A DNA stretch of 62,000 nt from Symbiodinium natans (taxonomy: Eukaryota; Sar; Dinophyceae; Suessiales; Symbiodiniaceae), in assembly GCA_905221605.1 (NCBI GenBank), contig CAJNDS010001735.1:373136-435135 (forward strand), written 5' to 3'. Below, piece after piece: positions 19,455 to 30,900 of the stretch. Position numbers and translations under genes: made by a program. A model generated the notes under the pieces. That model was not told the DNA's origin. It ran no database searches and worked only from the letters and a program-made list of their open reading frames with translations. Every line of letters begins with the position of its first letter. Within the stretch, counting starts at the first letter, position 1.

Positions 19455-19645
19455 GAATTCGAAACCATGAATCAGAAACTACGAATCAGAAACTACCATG
19501 ACTCAGAAATACTACGAATATGAAACCGCCGAGTCGGAAACTCGACTTAGAAGTAGCGCGAATCAGAAACTGTGAGTCAGAAACTGCCGGGCATCAGAAA
19601 CCGCGATTCAGAAATTGTGAAGCAGAAATCAGAAACGGACTGTGG
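19455..19645 (+). repeat. Degenerate GAATCAGAAACT minisatellite
   Basis: At least ten variants of (G)AATCAGAAACTAC / GAGTCAGAAACTGC follow each other at irregular 12-20 base spacing, with GAAAC as the most constant core. No coding sense. Confidence 0.8.
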
Positions 19646-20887
19646 CAAGAAGAGCAGACCTTCCGCCCCGCTCAGCAAAGACTCTGGTAGTGACGGCCAA
19701 CCACCCTTCCCCTCCCTGCTTCCTCGTTGTTTTGTCGTGGTTTAGTGACATCCACTCTTTTGCTTTCAAATACCAAAGCATCCATTTTGGCCGCCTTTTG
19801 GAAATGCATGCGTGGTCACAGCTGAGTGGCTGTGTACTGTGTGTCGGTATCTATCTATCTTTTTCTAGCGCCCCCTTTCAGTGGCCTGCTGTTGATACAG
19901 ATTTGTCATTCGTCTTCGCGCCGAGTCCTTCGGTTAAGGCTTGTCTGCTTGCGCAGAAGAGGTACGAGTGGCGTTTGTACTGTTTCTTCGTAGAGTGATG
20001 ACCTTTAAGCTTCTTGGGGCAGTATCATCCCCACGGTTAATCTTTAGTTTTCTAGGCTACTGGACAACTAAATTGTCCTAAGCACATCAGTTTCTCTCTC
20101 GTTAACATCCATCTCAGATAAAATAGGGTTTAAGGTTGAGGTTTAGGGGTTCAGGGTGTGAAGTTTAGGGCCGGGTTAGGGTTGAAGGTTTAGGGTTTAG
20201 GGATGTTTTGCGCTCTGAAGCCAACCGTTTGTCAAAGAGTCAGCTCCGTGGGACCGGAAGGCGGTGTGCTCCGTGGGAGTAGGAGGCGGCCTTGCGCCTA
20301 CATGGACCCTGCTGGTGGTGTGCTCCGTTCCAAATCTGGGTGGCCCACGGAGGGTTTGCGTGCACGCAGCCCAGGGACACCGGCTTGGGCCGCATTGGTG
20401 CTTTTGAACGCCTTGAACTCTTGCTTGATTTCCTGTTTGAAGCAGCCACACAGCCCTAAACCCATCGAAGCCCTAAACCTTAAGATCTGAACCCAAGACC
20501 CAGGCACTAAACCCTAAACCCAAACTCCTAGACCCCCCGAGAATACATGCCCATGAAGCCATTTCTTCGTCAAGCACAGACATCGCTCCAAGACAAGCAG
20601 CGATGGCGGGAGGCGAAGATCACCCAACACTGTTTGGACTTTTCGTGTATGGGATGTAGGGCCCAAAGTTTCTTGAGATTTTGGCATATGTAGGTGCAAG
20701 TGGGGGTTGGACTCCAACGGCTTCTGACTCGAGGGTTGAGGGTTGTTGGAGTTAAGGCTCTTGATGATAGGCTTGCCTCGCGAGGTGTCTCGAACTCTCA
20801 AGGTTCATGGCAAAAACTCCTCATTGCGTGTCCAGGCTTTTGCGATGGCATCTTTCTTCTGATAAGCACCAAAAAGCGCCAGGCTAG
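19646..20887. other. Non-coding region with TTTAGGG-like words
   Basis: Short telomere-like arrays occur at 20126-20202 (G-strand sense) and 20452-20522 (C-strand sense), flanking about 250 bases. No gene is recognised between the minisatellite and the glycosyltransferase. Confidence 0.45.
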
Positions 20888-21865
20888 ACCATAAGCGTAT
20901 TCCCCTTGTGTTTCGACATCCGTAAGAGAAAGCCAAGGTGCACACTCGTTGTAATCGTCACCGCCATCACAGCGTGTCTATTGGCCTCTCCGCGAATGCT
21001 ACGACGTCCGGCGGCAGATCTGTTGAAGTTTATGCAAACCATCGACCAAGTAGGCTTCGGAGAGGCCGAGCTGCTGCGGAATGGAAGGACCCTCAGTGAT
21101 CTGACATCGGGAGTTCCGATCTTCTGGGTTTCTATGAAGGAGTCGGTTGAAAGGCATGCGTTCATGAACAAGTCTCTCCATGGCGTGGCGGACAGCTACA
21201 TGGTCGAAGCTGTAAACTTGTCCCACGTGTCCGTGGTCACCGTCCTCAACAAAACTGGACAGAGTGTTGAATACAGTGAGCGCAAGGACCAAGTAATTCT
21301 TGCTTGTACGCTCTCTCACATGAAGGCGATTTTGACCGCAAGGAAGATGGGCGCCGACTTCGCTGTGTTCCTAGAAGATGATGTCAGCTTCGACACGCAT
21401 CCTCTCTGGAAGTTGTCCCTTCAGGAGTTGGCGGCCGCGGCTCCGAAAGGCTGGAAGGGCATTCAGCTCGGCTTCGGGTCGCCTCGCCTTGAGGCTGAGA
21501 AGAAGATCTGGAAGGAGCCGGGGCCAGTTGTTCGCTTCCACAAGTTCGGGTATACAGCTGGAGCTTACGGTTACATGCTGAGCAGAAAGGGCATGGATGA
21601 GCTGGTTGAGAAGTTGAAGGTAACGGTCTCTCCTGACGATCCGACGGACATCACAGGCATGACCCTCTTCGAAAGGACCAGGGCGGCGGATCATGCTCTG
21701 TACTTTCCGCTGCTGCCTCAGATGTACACCTCAACCATGATGTACGTGCTTCATCAGTGCCATCAGTTCGGATCCACGCTGCATCGTTCGCACGAAGCTC
21801 GACACCGAAGGGATGCAGTAGCAGCACGACAGCACTACGGCTTGGACACCAGTGTCTGTGGCTGA
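20888..21865 (+). CDS. Glycosyltransferase family 25 protein, type II membrane
   Basis: The frame is open from 20888 to TGA 21863-21865, uninterrupted by introns. It has the marks of GT25 (the LPS beta-galactosyltransferase/collagen-glucosyltransferase type), which transfers sugar from a nucleotide sugar: IFWVSMKES near the N-terminus (the VINLxxR-like start), ACTLSHMKAI, the metal-binding LEDDV, and TAGAYGYMLSRKGMDEL. Before these lies RKRKPR followed by a hydrophobic TLVVIVTAITACLLA segment, a good signal anchor, so a Golgi-lumen enzyme is likely. No ATG precedes the anchor in this frame; the first ATG is 20996, after it. The true start is therefore probably in an upstream exon, or the protein starts at 20996 without the anchor. 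N-glycosylation-like NKS and NLS sites are present. Confidence 0.8.
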   Translation, partial: TISVFPLCFDIRKRKPRCTLVVIVTAITACLLASPRMLRRPAADLLKFMQTIDQVGFGEAELLRNGRTLSDLTSGVPIFWVSMKESVERHAFMNKSLHGVADSYMVEAVNLSHVSVVTVLNKTGQSVEYSERKDQVILACTLSHMKAILTARKMGADFAVFLEDDVSFDTHPLWKLSLQELAAAAPKGWKGIQLGFGSPRLEAEKKIWKEPGPVVRFHKFGYTAGAYGYMLSRKGMDELVEKLKVTVSPDDPTDITGMTLFERTRAADHALYFPLLPQMYTSTMMYVLHQCHQFGSTLHRSHEARHRRDAVAARQHYGLDTSVCG

Positions 21866-22790
21866 GGAAGAGAACAGAAGCAGTCATTAAGTGTGCACAT
21901 CTCGACTGCTCGTTCTCCTGCACGTAGTTCTCAAGATCTTGTCTAGGTGAAGTTTTGCTCCTTCGTGGTTGCTGTACAGCGCAGCCTGCGGGGTGTCGTC
22001 TGGTAAAAGACATGAGGTCGTTGGCCGGCGGTAAGGCTTGCTAGCAGTTTTCCCCTCATGTTATTTATGTTTCCGCGGGAGGGTTTGTACATGCTTGTAA
22101 CCCCTCCTGTGCAAAGGCTGACAGCGGACAACCGCAACGCATTCATGCTCGCAGCTGCATTCCGCTGCCCTTCACGTCCCAACCAGCTTCTCATGAAGTT
22201 CGGATTTTGGGCATGGATAGCACTGTAAAGGCTTCTGAGCATCTTATTATGCATGTACAGTGGCCCTTGCATGGGTCATGATTGTCCCAAGGTCAGCGAC
22301 CTTAGAGACCTCTCTAACCATCATGGACAGCTGGCGCATCGTTGCCTCCAGTTGCCGTGCGTTTCGGCAGCTTGTTTTAGCCCACCACCCCCCCCCAACC
22401 CCCCCCCCACCGCCAGTTTTGTGGTGAGACAGCCCCCCTCTGTCCGCGCCCGCAAAAACCGGCCCCCCTACCCCGCTTTGAGGCTTCGGTGCGCCTTTTA
22501 AAGGCGTCGTTCCTGCACTCCTTCAGAAGTGAGGCGTGCGATGTGGTCAGTTGCCCCGGTTGCAGGGTACATGAAAGCCCACTTTGCGACTCGACACGTT
22601 GAGGCAACTTGCATGGATTTGCAAAGGAGCAGTCCAGACAATATTACCTTGCACGACTCATCGTGCTGGAAGGTGCCGGAAAATCACCCCGTTCCTGCAC
22701 AAGCCAAACTCCGCAAATGTGCTAACCGCTTCTGTGACCTGCCATGATGATTCATTACTAATGCTGTGCCTGGTCCACCACGGCTACTTG
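21866..22790. other. Non-coding region downstream of the glycosyltransferase
   Basis: It includes C-rich runs at 22386-22412. No convincing exon on either strand. Confidence 0.3.
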
Positions 22791-22794
22791 AAAC

Positions 22795-22897
22795 TGCTGC
22801 TGCTGCTGCTGCAGCAGCAACAGCAGCTAGAGTAGCAACGATAGCGATGACGACTCCTATTTCTACTACTCCTCCTCCTCTGCCTCGTCCTACTACT

Positions 22898-22959
<62 letters not shown>

Positions 22960-22998
22960 ACTACTACTACTAACTACTACTACTAACTACTACTACTT

Positions 22999-23093
<95 letters not shown>

Positions 23094-23313
23094 ACGACTA
23101 CGACTACGACTACGACTACGACTACGACTACGACTACGACTACGACTACGACTACGACTACGACTACTACTACTACTACTACCCTTGCTACTGCTACTGC
23201 TACTGCTACTGCTACTGCTACTGCTACTGCTACTGCTACTACTGCTGCTACGACAACGACGACCACCATATACGACGACGACCATATACGACGACGACGA
23301 CGGCGACGGCGGC

Positions 23314-23349
<36 letters not shown>

Positions 23350-23366
23350 TACTACTACTACTACTT

Positions 23367-23454
<88 letters not shown>

Positions 23455-23456
23455 GA
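22795..23456 (+). repeat. Compound trinucleotide microsatellite (CTA/CTG/CGA)
   Basis: About 660 bases of stacked blocks: CTG/CAG triplets, long CTA runs, a CGACTA hexamer block (about 23070-23166), a CTACTG hexamer block (about 23190-23235), GACGGC/GAC triplets and again CTA runs. Block borders are sharp. Long Tyr, Ser or Val ORFs here are artefacts of the repeat and are not genes. Confidence 0.95.
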
Positions 23457-23763
23457 CTTGACGCTGTAGTTCGTGAGCTTTTTGGCAAAGAGCGTGCACT
23501 TCCAACCCCAAACGTTTTTGAATGGACGGAGACGATGTGAGAGCGAAGTGGAGACGGGAGGGAAGGCTCTCCGCCGAGTTTGCGGCTTGCATGCGGTAGG
23601 GAAGGAAGAGAAGGTTGAGTGGTAGCCTGATAGACCATCCCATTTTCGTTAAGGATGGAAATGTCAGCATGCAATTACAATCATCAGCCCATAGCCATAA
23701 CCTTCAGACCTTCAGTCGAATAGCAACTGGAAGTGTCATTGTCCGGCCTGACTGGCGTAACGC

Positions 23764-26700
23764 ATGACGCTTGCTGACTCCAAGAATGTGGCGCGGGCTG
23801 CCGCGGCGACATTTCTCACAGCAAGTGCGCTGCTGGCCATCAAGGTGATACGAAGCTTCGTCCTTTGTTGGACCAGTTGTAGGCCCTTGTCCGTCACCAC
23901 GTCACGTTAATCTGGCCCCTTTGACAGGAGTCTTGAACAGTTTGTGAACCTTTGTAAACTTCTGACTTGTGATTCCTCGACCCACAAACGCCGCGCTTTT
24001 GTTGCAGTTCTGCAAGGAATCAAGCGGCGGCGGGGACCGAAGAACTTCAGGAGCTACCAGCCCGTGGCGCCCACGCAGGGCGACGACTGCACTCGCGACC
24101 GCTTCTCCACCAAGAAGCTGCCGAAGCTTATATTGTTGGTTAGCAGAGGGAACTAATTAGGGATTTAAGGGCAAGATGTATATATATATATAGATTATAG
24201 AGGGAATTAGGGATTTAGGGCTTATATAGATGATAGAAGGAATTGGGGACTCAGGGCCCTATATCGATTATATAGGGTACCTCATTTCCCCCCCTTCCCT
24301 ACTAACCAACAAAAAGGAAGAGCATCGACGCCGTGGTGGTGGGCTCGGGGATTGGAGGCCCCCGGTCCCAAAGTAATGTCTGCGAGTTCGGAGTGGTGAG
24401 TTGTAGAGGGAGTTGGTTCCCCTCGTGGTTTTCCCTCAGTTGCGATTCCGCAGAAGCTGGTGAGGACTCTACCTGGCGGCCCTGCTTGCAAAGTCTGGCC
24501 GCGTCGTGGTGGTCTTGGAGCAGCAACTCCACAGCTGACAGTGCTGCTCTCCCACTCTTTCCCCAACTCCACGTGTAACGTCCCTTCTTTTGGGGCAAAG
24601 CCAACAATTCTGGCATTTTTCAAACCTGCAAGGCACTACGTGGCGGGCGGCTGCACGCACGAGTTCACGGACAAGGGCTGGACCTTTGACACAGGCGCCT
24701 GCTCCTAGTGCGGTTGGGAGGCACGTGCTTCGTCAAGCCTTTTGGGCATGGTTTGCTGTGAAGTACGCAATCGAGAAGCAAAACAGCAGGAACCCAGCAT
24801 GTGGGAATGCAGGCGACCCTAAACTTGGGGCCCAAACCCCAAACACTCTGGCTCAGGCGTGCACTACGTGGGCCGTGTGGAGAAGTACAGCAAGCTGCTG
24901 GACCTGGTGTCCGATGAACCAGTGAAGTTTGCCCAGAGCCTTCTTGGTGAAAAGGCCTTAACCTCCGAAACCCCATCAAGCCACCCTAAACCGCCCTCAC
25001 TAAGCCCCCTAAGCCACATTAAACAATGCCAAGCAGCCCGAAAACAACCCTAGCCAACCCTCAACGGCCTTTAGCAAACCCAGGAAACCTTAAGCAACCT
25101 TACAACTTCCCCAAAAAATGCACCAAATGTGAGTCGAAGCCCACACCTGCCCTAGACCCCCCAGCCTTGGGGGGCTGGAAGGTTTAGGGTTCAGCGGGCC
25201 ACAACCGAAGGCTGCAGAAGTGGGGATTCCGGCAATTCGGAGAGACTGAGTATACCAAAATTTTGTTTCAGGACCCGGAAAGGACCCTGCAAAGTAGTTT
25301 CGGGTGTCGTGTTTGTGGCCCAAAACTCTGATTGCCAAACCCCAAGCCCTAAAACCGAAGAATCTAAACCCTATACACTTCGCTCTAAACCCAAAACCCT
25401 AAACTCCAAGCCCAAACCCCAAGCCAACCCAAAACCTAAAACCCTTTGAGACGGAGTCCTAAAACCCTTTGAGACAGAGTTTCAGGATGGGGAGTCCATC
25501 TGATGGCTTCGTGTACGACCAGATAAAGCTGGGCCAGGTGTGCTTTTGTTTCTGCTGAGGGTTCAGGGTTCAGGGTTTAGGGTTCAGGGTTTAGGGTTTA
25601 GGGTTGAGGGTTTAGGGTTTAGGGTTTAGGGTTTAGGGTGTAGGGTTGAGGCTTGAGGGTTGAGGGTTCAGGGTTGAGGGTTTTGGGCTGGAGGGCTCAG
25701 GTTTCGGGTTGAGGGCTCAGCTGATCTTAGGGGCTTCGCAAGTGCACGCACAGTTCCTCCCTGAATCTGTGAGGAGCCAGCTCACTCCTTGAGGGCGGGC
25801 CGGCAGAACTTCGTGCAGGACGTCGGGGCTGCAGGGAGCTGTCAGAACCCTAAGCCCCCCCTAAGCCCTCATTAAGAAGCCCTCGGAAACTCTTACAGTA
25901 AGCCCGAAGACTTCAAACCTCAAACCTTATGCCCTAAACCCACCTTATACCCGGGTTCAAGCAAAGTTTAGGGCTTTCGGGGCGTTTTGGTTTGGGCTTG
26001 TTTAAGGAAGGTTTCGGGTTCTTTTCCGGGCTCTGGGGTCCCTGTGCTTCAAACCCTAAACATGAAAAGCGTAGCTCCCCCCAAGTCGCACATGAACATA
26101 ATTCGAGGACTTGCAGGAGCGCTTCCCGGCAGAAAAGGAGGCCATCGAAAGGTACGTGGACATGGTGGTCAAGTGCAACAAGGCCCAGGGTGTGGGCTTC
26201 GGGGGGGCAGCCCCAAACCCTAAACCCTAAATCCTAAACCCTAAGCCCTAACCCGCAACTCAACGCCTAGAAGCCCAGCGATCCCGATCCCAGGGAGCTG
26301 AACTGCACTTTTTCGGCAAGCTCTTCCCGCGCCCAGTGGAGCTGCTCCTGGACCAGCACCCTTTTACCCCAAAACCCCCCAAGTTAGGGTTTCAAGCCCT
26401 AAACCCTAAAACCCTTTATAGGGTTTCCCTATGTCAGTAGGGTTTCAAGTGTAGGGTTGAGCTTGGTCTCATTGGGTTCAGGGTTTCGGGGTTTGGGGCG
26501 TGCTCTGCGGGTTTCGGAGGTGTAAGGCTTAGCACTTAGGATGGTTTGTGGGACTACGATCTCCCAGTTCGCCGGGCTGAGGCCGGGCTAGAAATGGCAA
26601 TTTGTCGGAAAGCACTCCAGAAAGCCTGGTAAAGCCGAGGCCCTCAACCCGAAGCTCATGACACCGAACCCCAAGCCCCGCTGCCTCTTCGTGTTCCCTT

Positions 26701-27889
26701 GTCTGGGGTAGGGGGGATGTAGGGGATCCAAGCACATTCCCAACACAAAGCCCCCTATGCAGGACTTCTTCCTGGGATCGAAGTTCAAGAAGCTTGCTGG
26801 CCGGACGGCAGCTGGACCTGCACAGCGTGGCTGAGGGCTTCGGAGTTTGAGGGTTTCGGGGCACTTGGGCCAAACTGTCCCCTACCTTAAAGCCTAAACC
26901 CGAACCCGGGAAGGCGAAGGAAGTGCTCGACGAGCTCTTCACCTCCGAGCTGCTGAAGTCGACCCTCCTGGGCCAGTTCGGCGACTACGGCATGTGCCTC
27001 TGCTTGGAAGGAAGGTTCAAAGCTTCCCCTACCTAAACTCCCCAAACTTTCACTACTGATGCTTGGGGCCCCCTTAAAGGGGGCCCCCAAAGGGGTCAGG
27101 GATGCCATATGGGGATGGAAGCTCAGGCAGCCCTCTGCCGCGTCCTTCTTCATCCATGCAGGCATCGTCGCCCACTACCTGGATGGGGGCTACTACCCCG
27201 TGGGCGGCCCGCAGCAGATCCTACATCCCCCTGGGAATTGTTTTTTGTGTTTTTGTCTATATAAACCCAAGAGCATATAAAATATGCTTTATTAAGGTTC
27301 TAAGGGGAGTATAGGATCAGTCGTGGGCTGATCCGGACGATCGAGAAGGCTGGGGGCCGTTGTTTGGTCAACGCGCCTGTGCAGAGGGTGGACGTGGCCC
27401 AGAACCGCGCCCTTGGGATCAGGTTTAGGGTTTAGGGTTTAGGGTTTTAGGGTTTAGGGTTTAGGGTTTAGGGGGCAGTGCTTTGTGCGCGAAGTTCTTC
27501 ACCAATCCTGAACAACTCTCTTTACCCAAACCTTCAAAGAAGTCGCTGCAGTCCTAGGCTACCGGCGTGACCCTCCGCAACGGTGTCCAAATTTCTGCGC
27601 CTCCTCTGAGCAGTGATTGGCTCAGGGTTCGGGGCGTAGGGCTTCAACACCCAAACCGGAAAACGTTTAGGGGTTTCCGGTCTTCATTGGGTTTCTTGTA
27701 GGCTTCAGGATTCCGAGGCGCCGACTGAGTTTGCTCCCTAGCTAACCTTGAGCCGCCCTCTTCGCAACCCCAACTCGAAGAGCCTTCAAAGAAGGGAGTT
27801 GCCACTGTCTGAAACCATAAACCCAACCTTTAAGAATTGGCTCTGAACTCTGAACCGCTATGCCAACCCTAAACCCTGAACCCTAAACC

Positions 27890-27942
<53 letters not shown>

Positions 27943-30900
27943 ACCCTAAACCCTAAACCCTAAACCCTAACCCTAAATGCCTCCCCCAAAAGCTGCAGCT
28001 CGGCCGAACACAGGCGCCTCTCGTCGTGTCAGCCGCTGGCGCCGAGGCGACGTCCAAGTTCTTCCCGCAGTTCGCCCTGCCTCCGCCGCGTGCCTGCCTT
28101 TATGGGCTGTAGGGTTTAGGGTTTAGCTTAGGGTTTAGGGTTTCAGGTTTAGGCTTCAGGGTTTTGGGGGCTGACGTGTGTTGGAGGTTTTGGGCTTGGG
28201 GCTCAGGCGTGGATTCGGGCATTTGGAGAAGCGAACCCCCAAAGACCCTCAGCCCCTAAACCCTAAACCTGAAAAACCCCTAAAACCCCAAGCCCTAAAC
28301 CCTAAACCCCAAACCCTAAACCCTACACCCCAAACCCTAAACCTTCAGCCCAGGAAGCTGCAGGGCGGCATCAGCCACATGTATGCCTTCCTGGGCCTCC
28401 AGGGCAGCAAGGTGGCCTTGTTTGCCTTAACCCGGGGGGGTTGAGGGTTTAAGGTTCAGGGTTTAGGGTTTAGGGTTTAGGGTTCAAGGCTGAGAGCCAG
28501 GAGGAGAAAGGGGGGGGACCCGAGTCCCTAAACTCCTCAACTCCCAAAACTCCCTAGGTTTGGGGTTTGGTTTGGGCGGTGGGGCGGGGGGGGGGGGTGG
28601 GTGGGGTGGGGTGGGGTTGCGCGTTTTTGGGGGTGTAAGGAGGGAAAAAGGGGAGGTTTCACCTCCGCAAACCCATTCAATTCAACACGCCGCTTCGTTC
28701 GGCGGACTCCTTCAACCCTAAACCCTCAAACCCTAAACCCTAAACCCTAAACCCTAAACCCTAAACCCTAAACCCTAAACCCCGAAACCCCGAAACCCCG
28801 AAACCCCAAAACCCCACACTCCAGGAGGAGTTGGCGCTCAGCTCCTCAAACCTCTGGGCGCTGCCCTCCCCAGACATCGAGGGGGATCTTGCCAGGTGGG
28901 GGGGCCTGTGGGTTTAGGGTTTAGGGTTAAGGGTTTAGGTTTTAGGGTTACCCGCGAAGAATACGAGATAATTGTATGACCCAATAACAGTAGGGAAGAA
29001 CATTTGTGTTTTTGGGTGTTCTGAGGTCGGGGTTTAGGGTGGAGGTATTCAGGGTTTAAGGTTCAGGGTGTAAGTTTTTTCCCTTTTGAACCCCAACCAA
29101 CTCGTTTTGTAGATTGTGACCATAGACCCCTTACAGGTTTCGCAGTTTTAATTCTGCGAAAAAGGTCTCGTGCTCTTAAGGTAGACTTGATTTTGGTCTA
29201 AAACCTTAACCCTGGCGTCTCAAGGTTCTCGCAAGTCCCCGATCGCAAGGAATTGCGAGGAAGAAGTTGAGCTCCCATGTCAACCTAAATCCGAAACCCA
29301 AACCCTAAACCCTAAAAAGAACCTTGTGACTTACACCCTGGACCCCCTTAAAAGGGACATCAGAACCCCTACGACCGACAACCCCTAGATATCCCCGGAA
29401 AGCCCTAAACTCTAAACCCGAAACCCTAAACCCTAAACCCTAAACCCTAAACCCTAAACCCATTGAGGTATTATGCCGACCCCTGGCCCATGGTGGACTC
29501 TGGCTCGCTCTTGCTCTTCGTGGGCTTCCCCTCCGCCAAGGATCCAACATCGCCCCCCTAAACCCTAAACCCTAGACCCTAGGCCCTAAACCCTAAACCC
29601 TAAATCCGAAACCCCAAACCCTAAACCCCAAATCCCCAAACCCCTAAACCCGAACCCCCGAACCTCAGCCCCTAAGCTGCAGATGGGTCAACTCACAAGC
29701 GGACTGGAAAATCTGAGTGACTGTAAAGTCTACTCCTAAACCCTAAACCCCCAAACCCCGAAACCCCAAAACCCTAAAACCCCGAAACCCCAAAACCCTA
29801 AAACCCCACAACCCTGAAACCCTAGCATCGGGTGGGCAAAGCTAGCAGAGGACCCGCAGGCGGCAGAACGGCATCCGGGGAAAAGTACCTGCGTCATCAT
29901 CACGGAGGCTGGAATGTCTTCGTTCCCAAATCACGCGGGGGTTTCCGGGCTCAAGTTGTCTTCAGCCCCCTAAACCACCTAACGTAACCTTTGCCTGAAA
30001 CCCTGAAACTTCCTGTAAACCAGCTCAACCTTAAGAAGCCAGGTTAAGAGGTGAAGGGTTTAAGGTTGTGAGGGGTGGCTTTAGGGGTTGACAGCTGTAC
30101 ATTCTATAAGGTTCAGGTTTAGGGGAATCCTGGTTTTGAGGTCGGGAGCTTCAGCGCTTAGCTCTTTCGGCACTCGGTTCGGTATTCTTGATCACATTTG
30201 TGGTGATTAACAAGGAGTACAGCAATATCCCTACGAACGCTTCTCGAATTTGTCAGCGCTTCCGTCGTGCGTATGCTTGTAACGTTACCATCGTTGTGTT
30301 GATTACGGTGAGAATGACCACGACGGAGCTAGTTTGTTTGCCATGATCCCCTTTACCTGGAGGCGTGCTTCGGAGGTTTTTCGCCCTAACAGGGACAGGA
30401 CTAGGTTCTGCAAGGCAGAAAGAGAGCCCTTCCTGAAACCCTAGGCCCTCGGCTTCGCAGCCCTAAGCTGTTCGTGTGTTTTCAGCTCTCAACCCCCCAG
30501 CATTATCCTCACTACACCGAATCCCTTTCACAGGCTCGGGAGGAGTGGTTCAGCAAGTGGAAGGACTCCAAGCAAGGCAAGCGAGGTGAAGACTACGAGC
30601 AGGTGAAGCGACGCTTTCAGGACCCGTGGTCGCAAGCCCTACCGCAACCCCAGAAAGGTCCCGAAGGGCTTCGGGCCTTTCAGCCAGCGATTCCGCTCCA
30701 GTCTGAGTCGGGTTGCGGGGCACAGAATCGCCAAGCGGTTCTCAGCAGGGGCTTGGGGTTTAGTAGGGGTGCCCGATATGAACTCTTTGACGGGGGTGCG
30801 AGCCCTGCTGGCTTAGGCTCCTAACAAGACTTTAGGGTTTAGGGTTTAGGGTTTGGGGTTTGGGGTTTAGGGTTTGGGGTTTGGGGTTTAGGGGACTGAG

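Noticed and set aside
22900-23460. CRISPR-like repetition
   Set aside because: No spacer-repeat structure; it is plain microsatellite DNA in a eukaryotic context.
22970-23674. Long minus-strand Val/Ser/Arg ORFs
   Set aside because: They are translations of the trinucleotide microsatellite.
24316-24640. Several short ORFs around the RetSat exons as separate genes
   Set aside because: They read through introns; the exon model with GC/GA donors explains the conserved motifs better.
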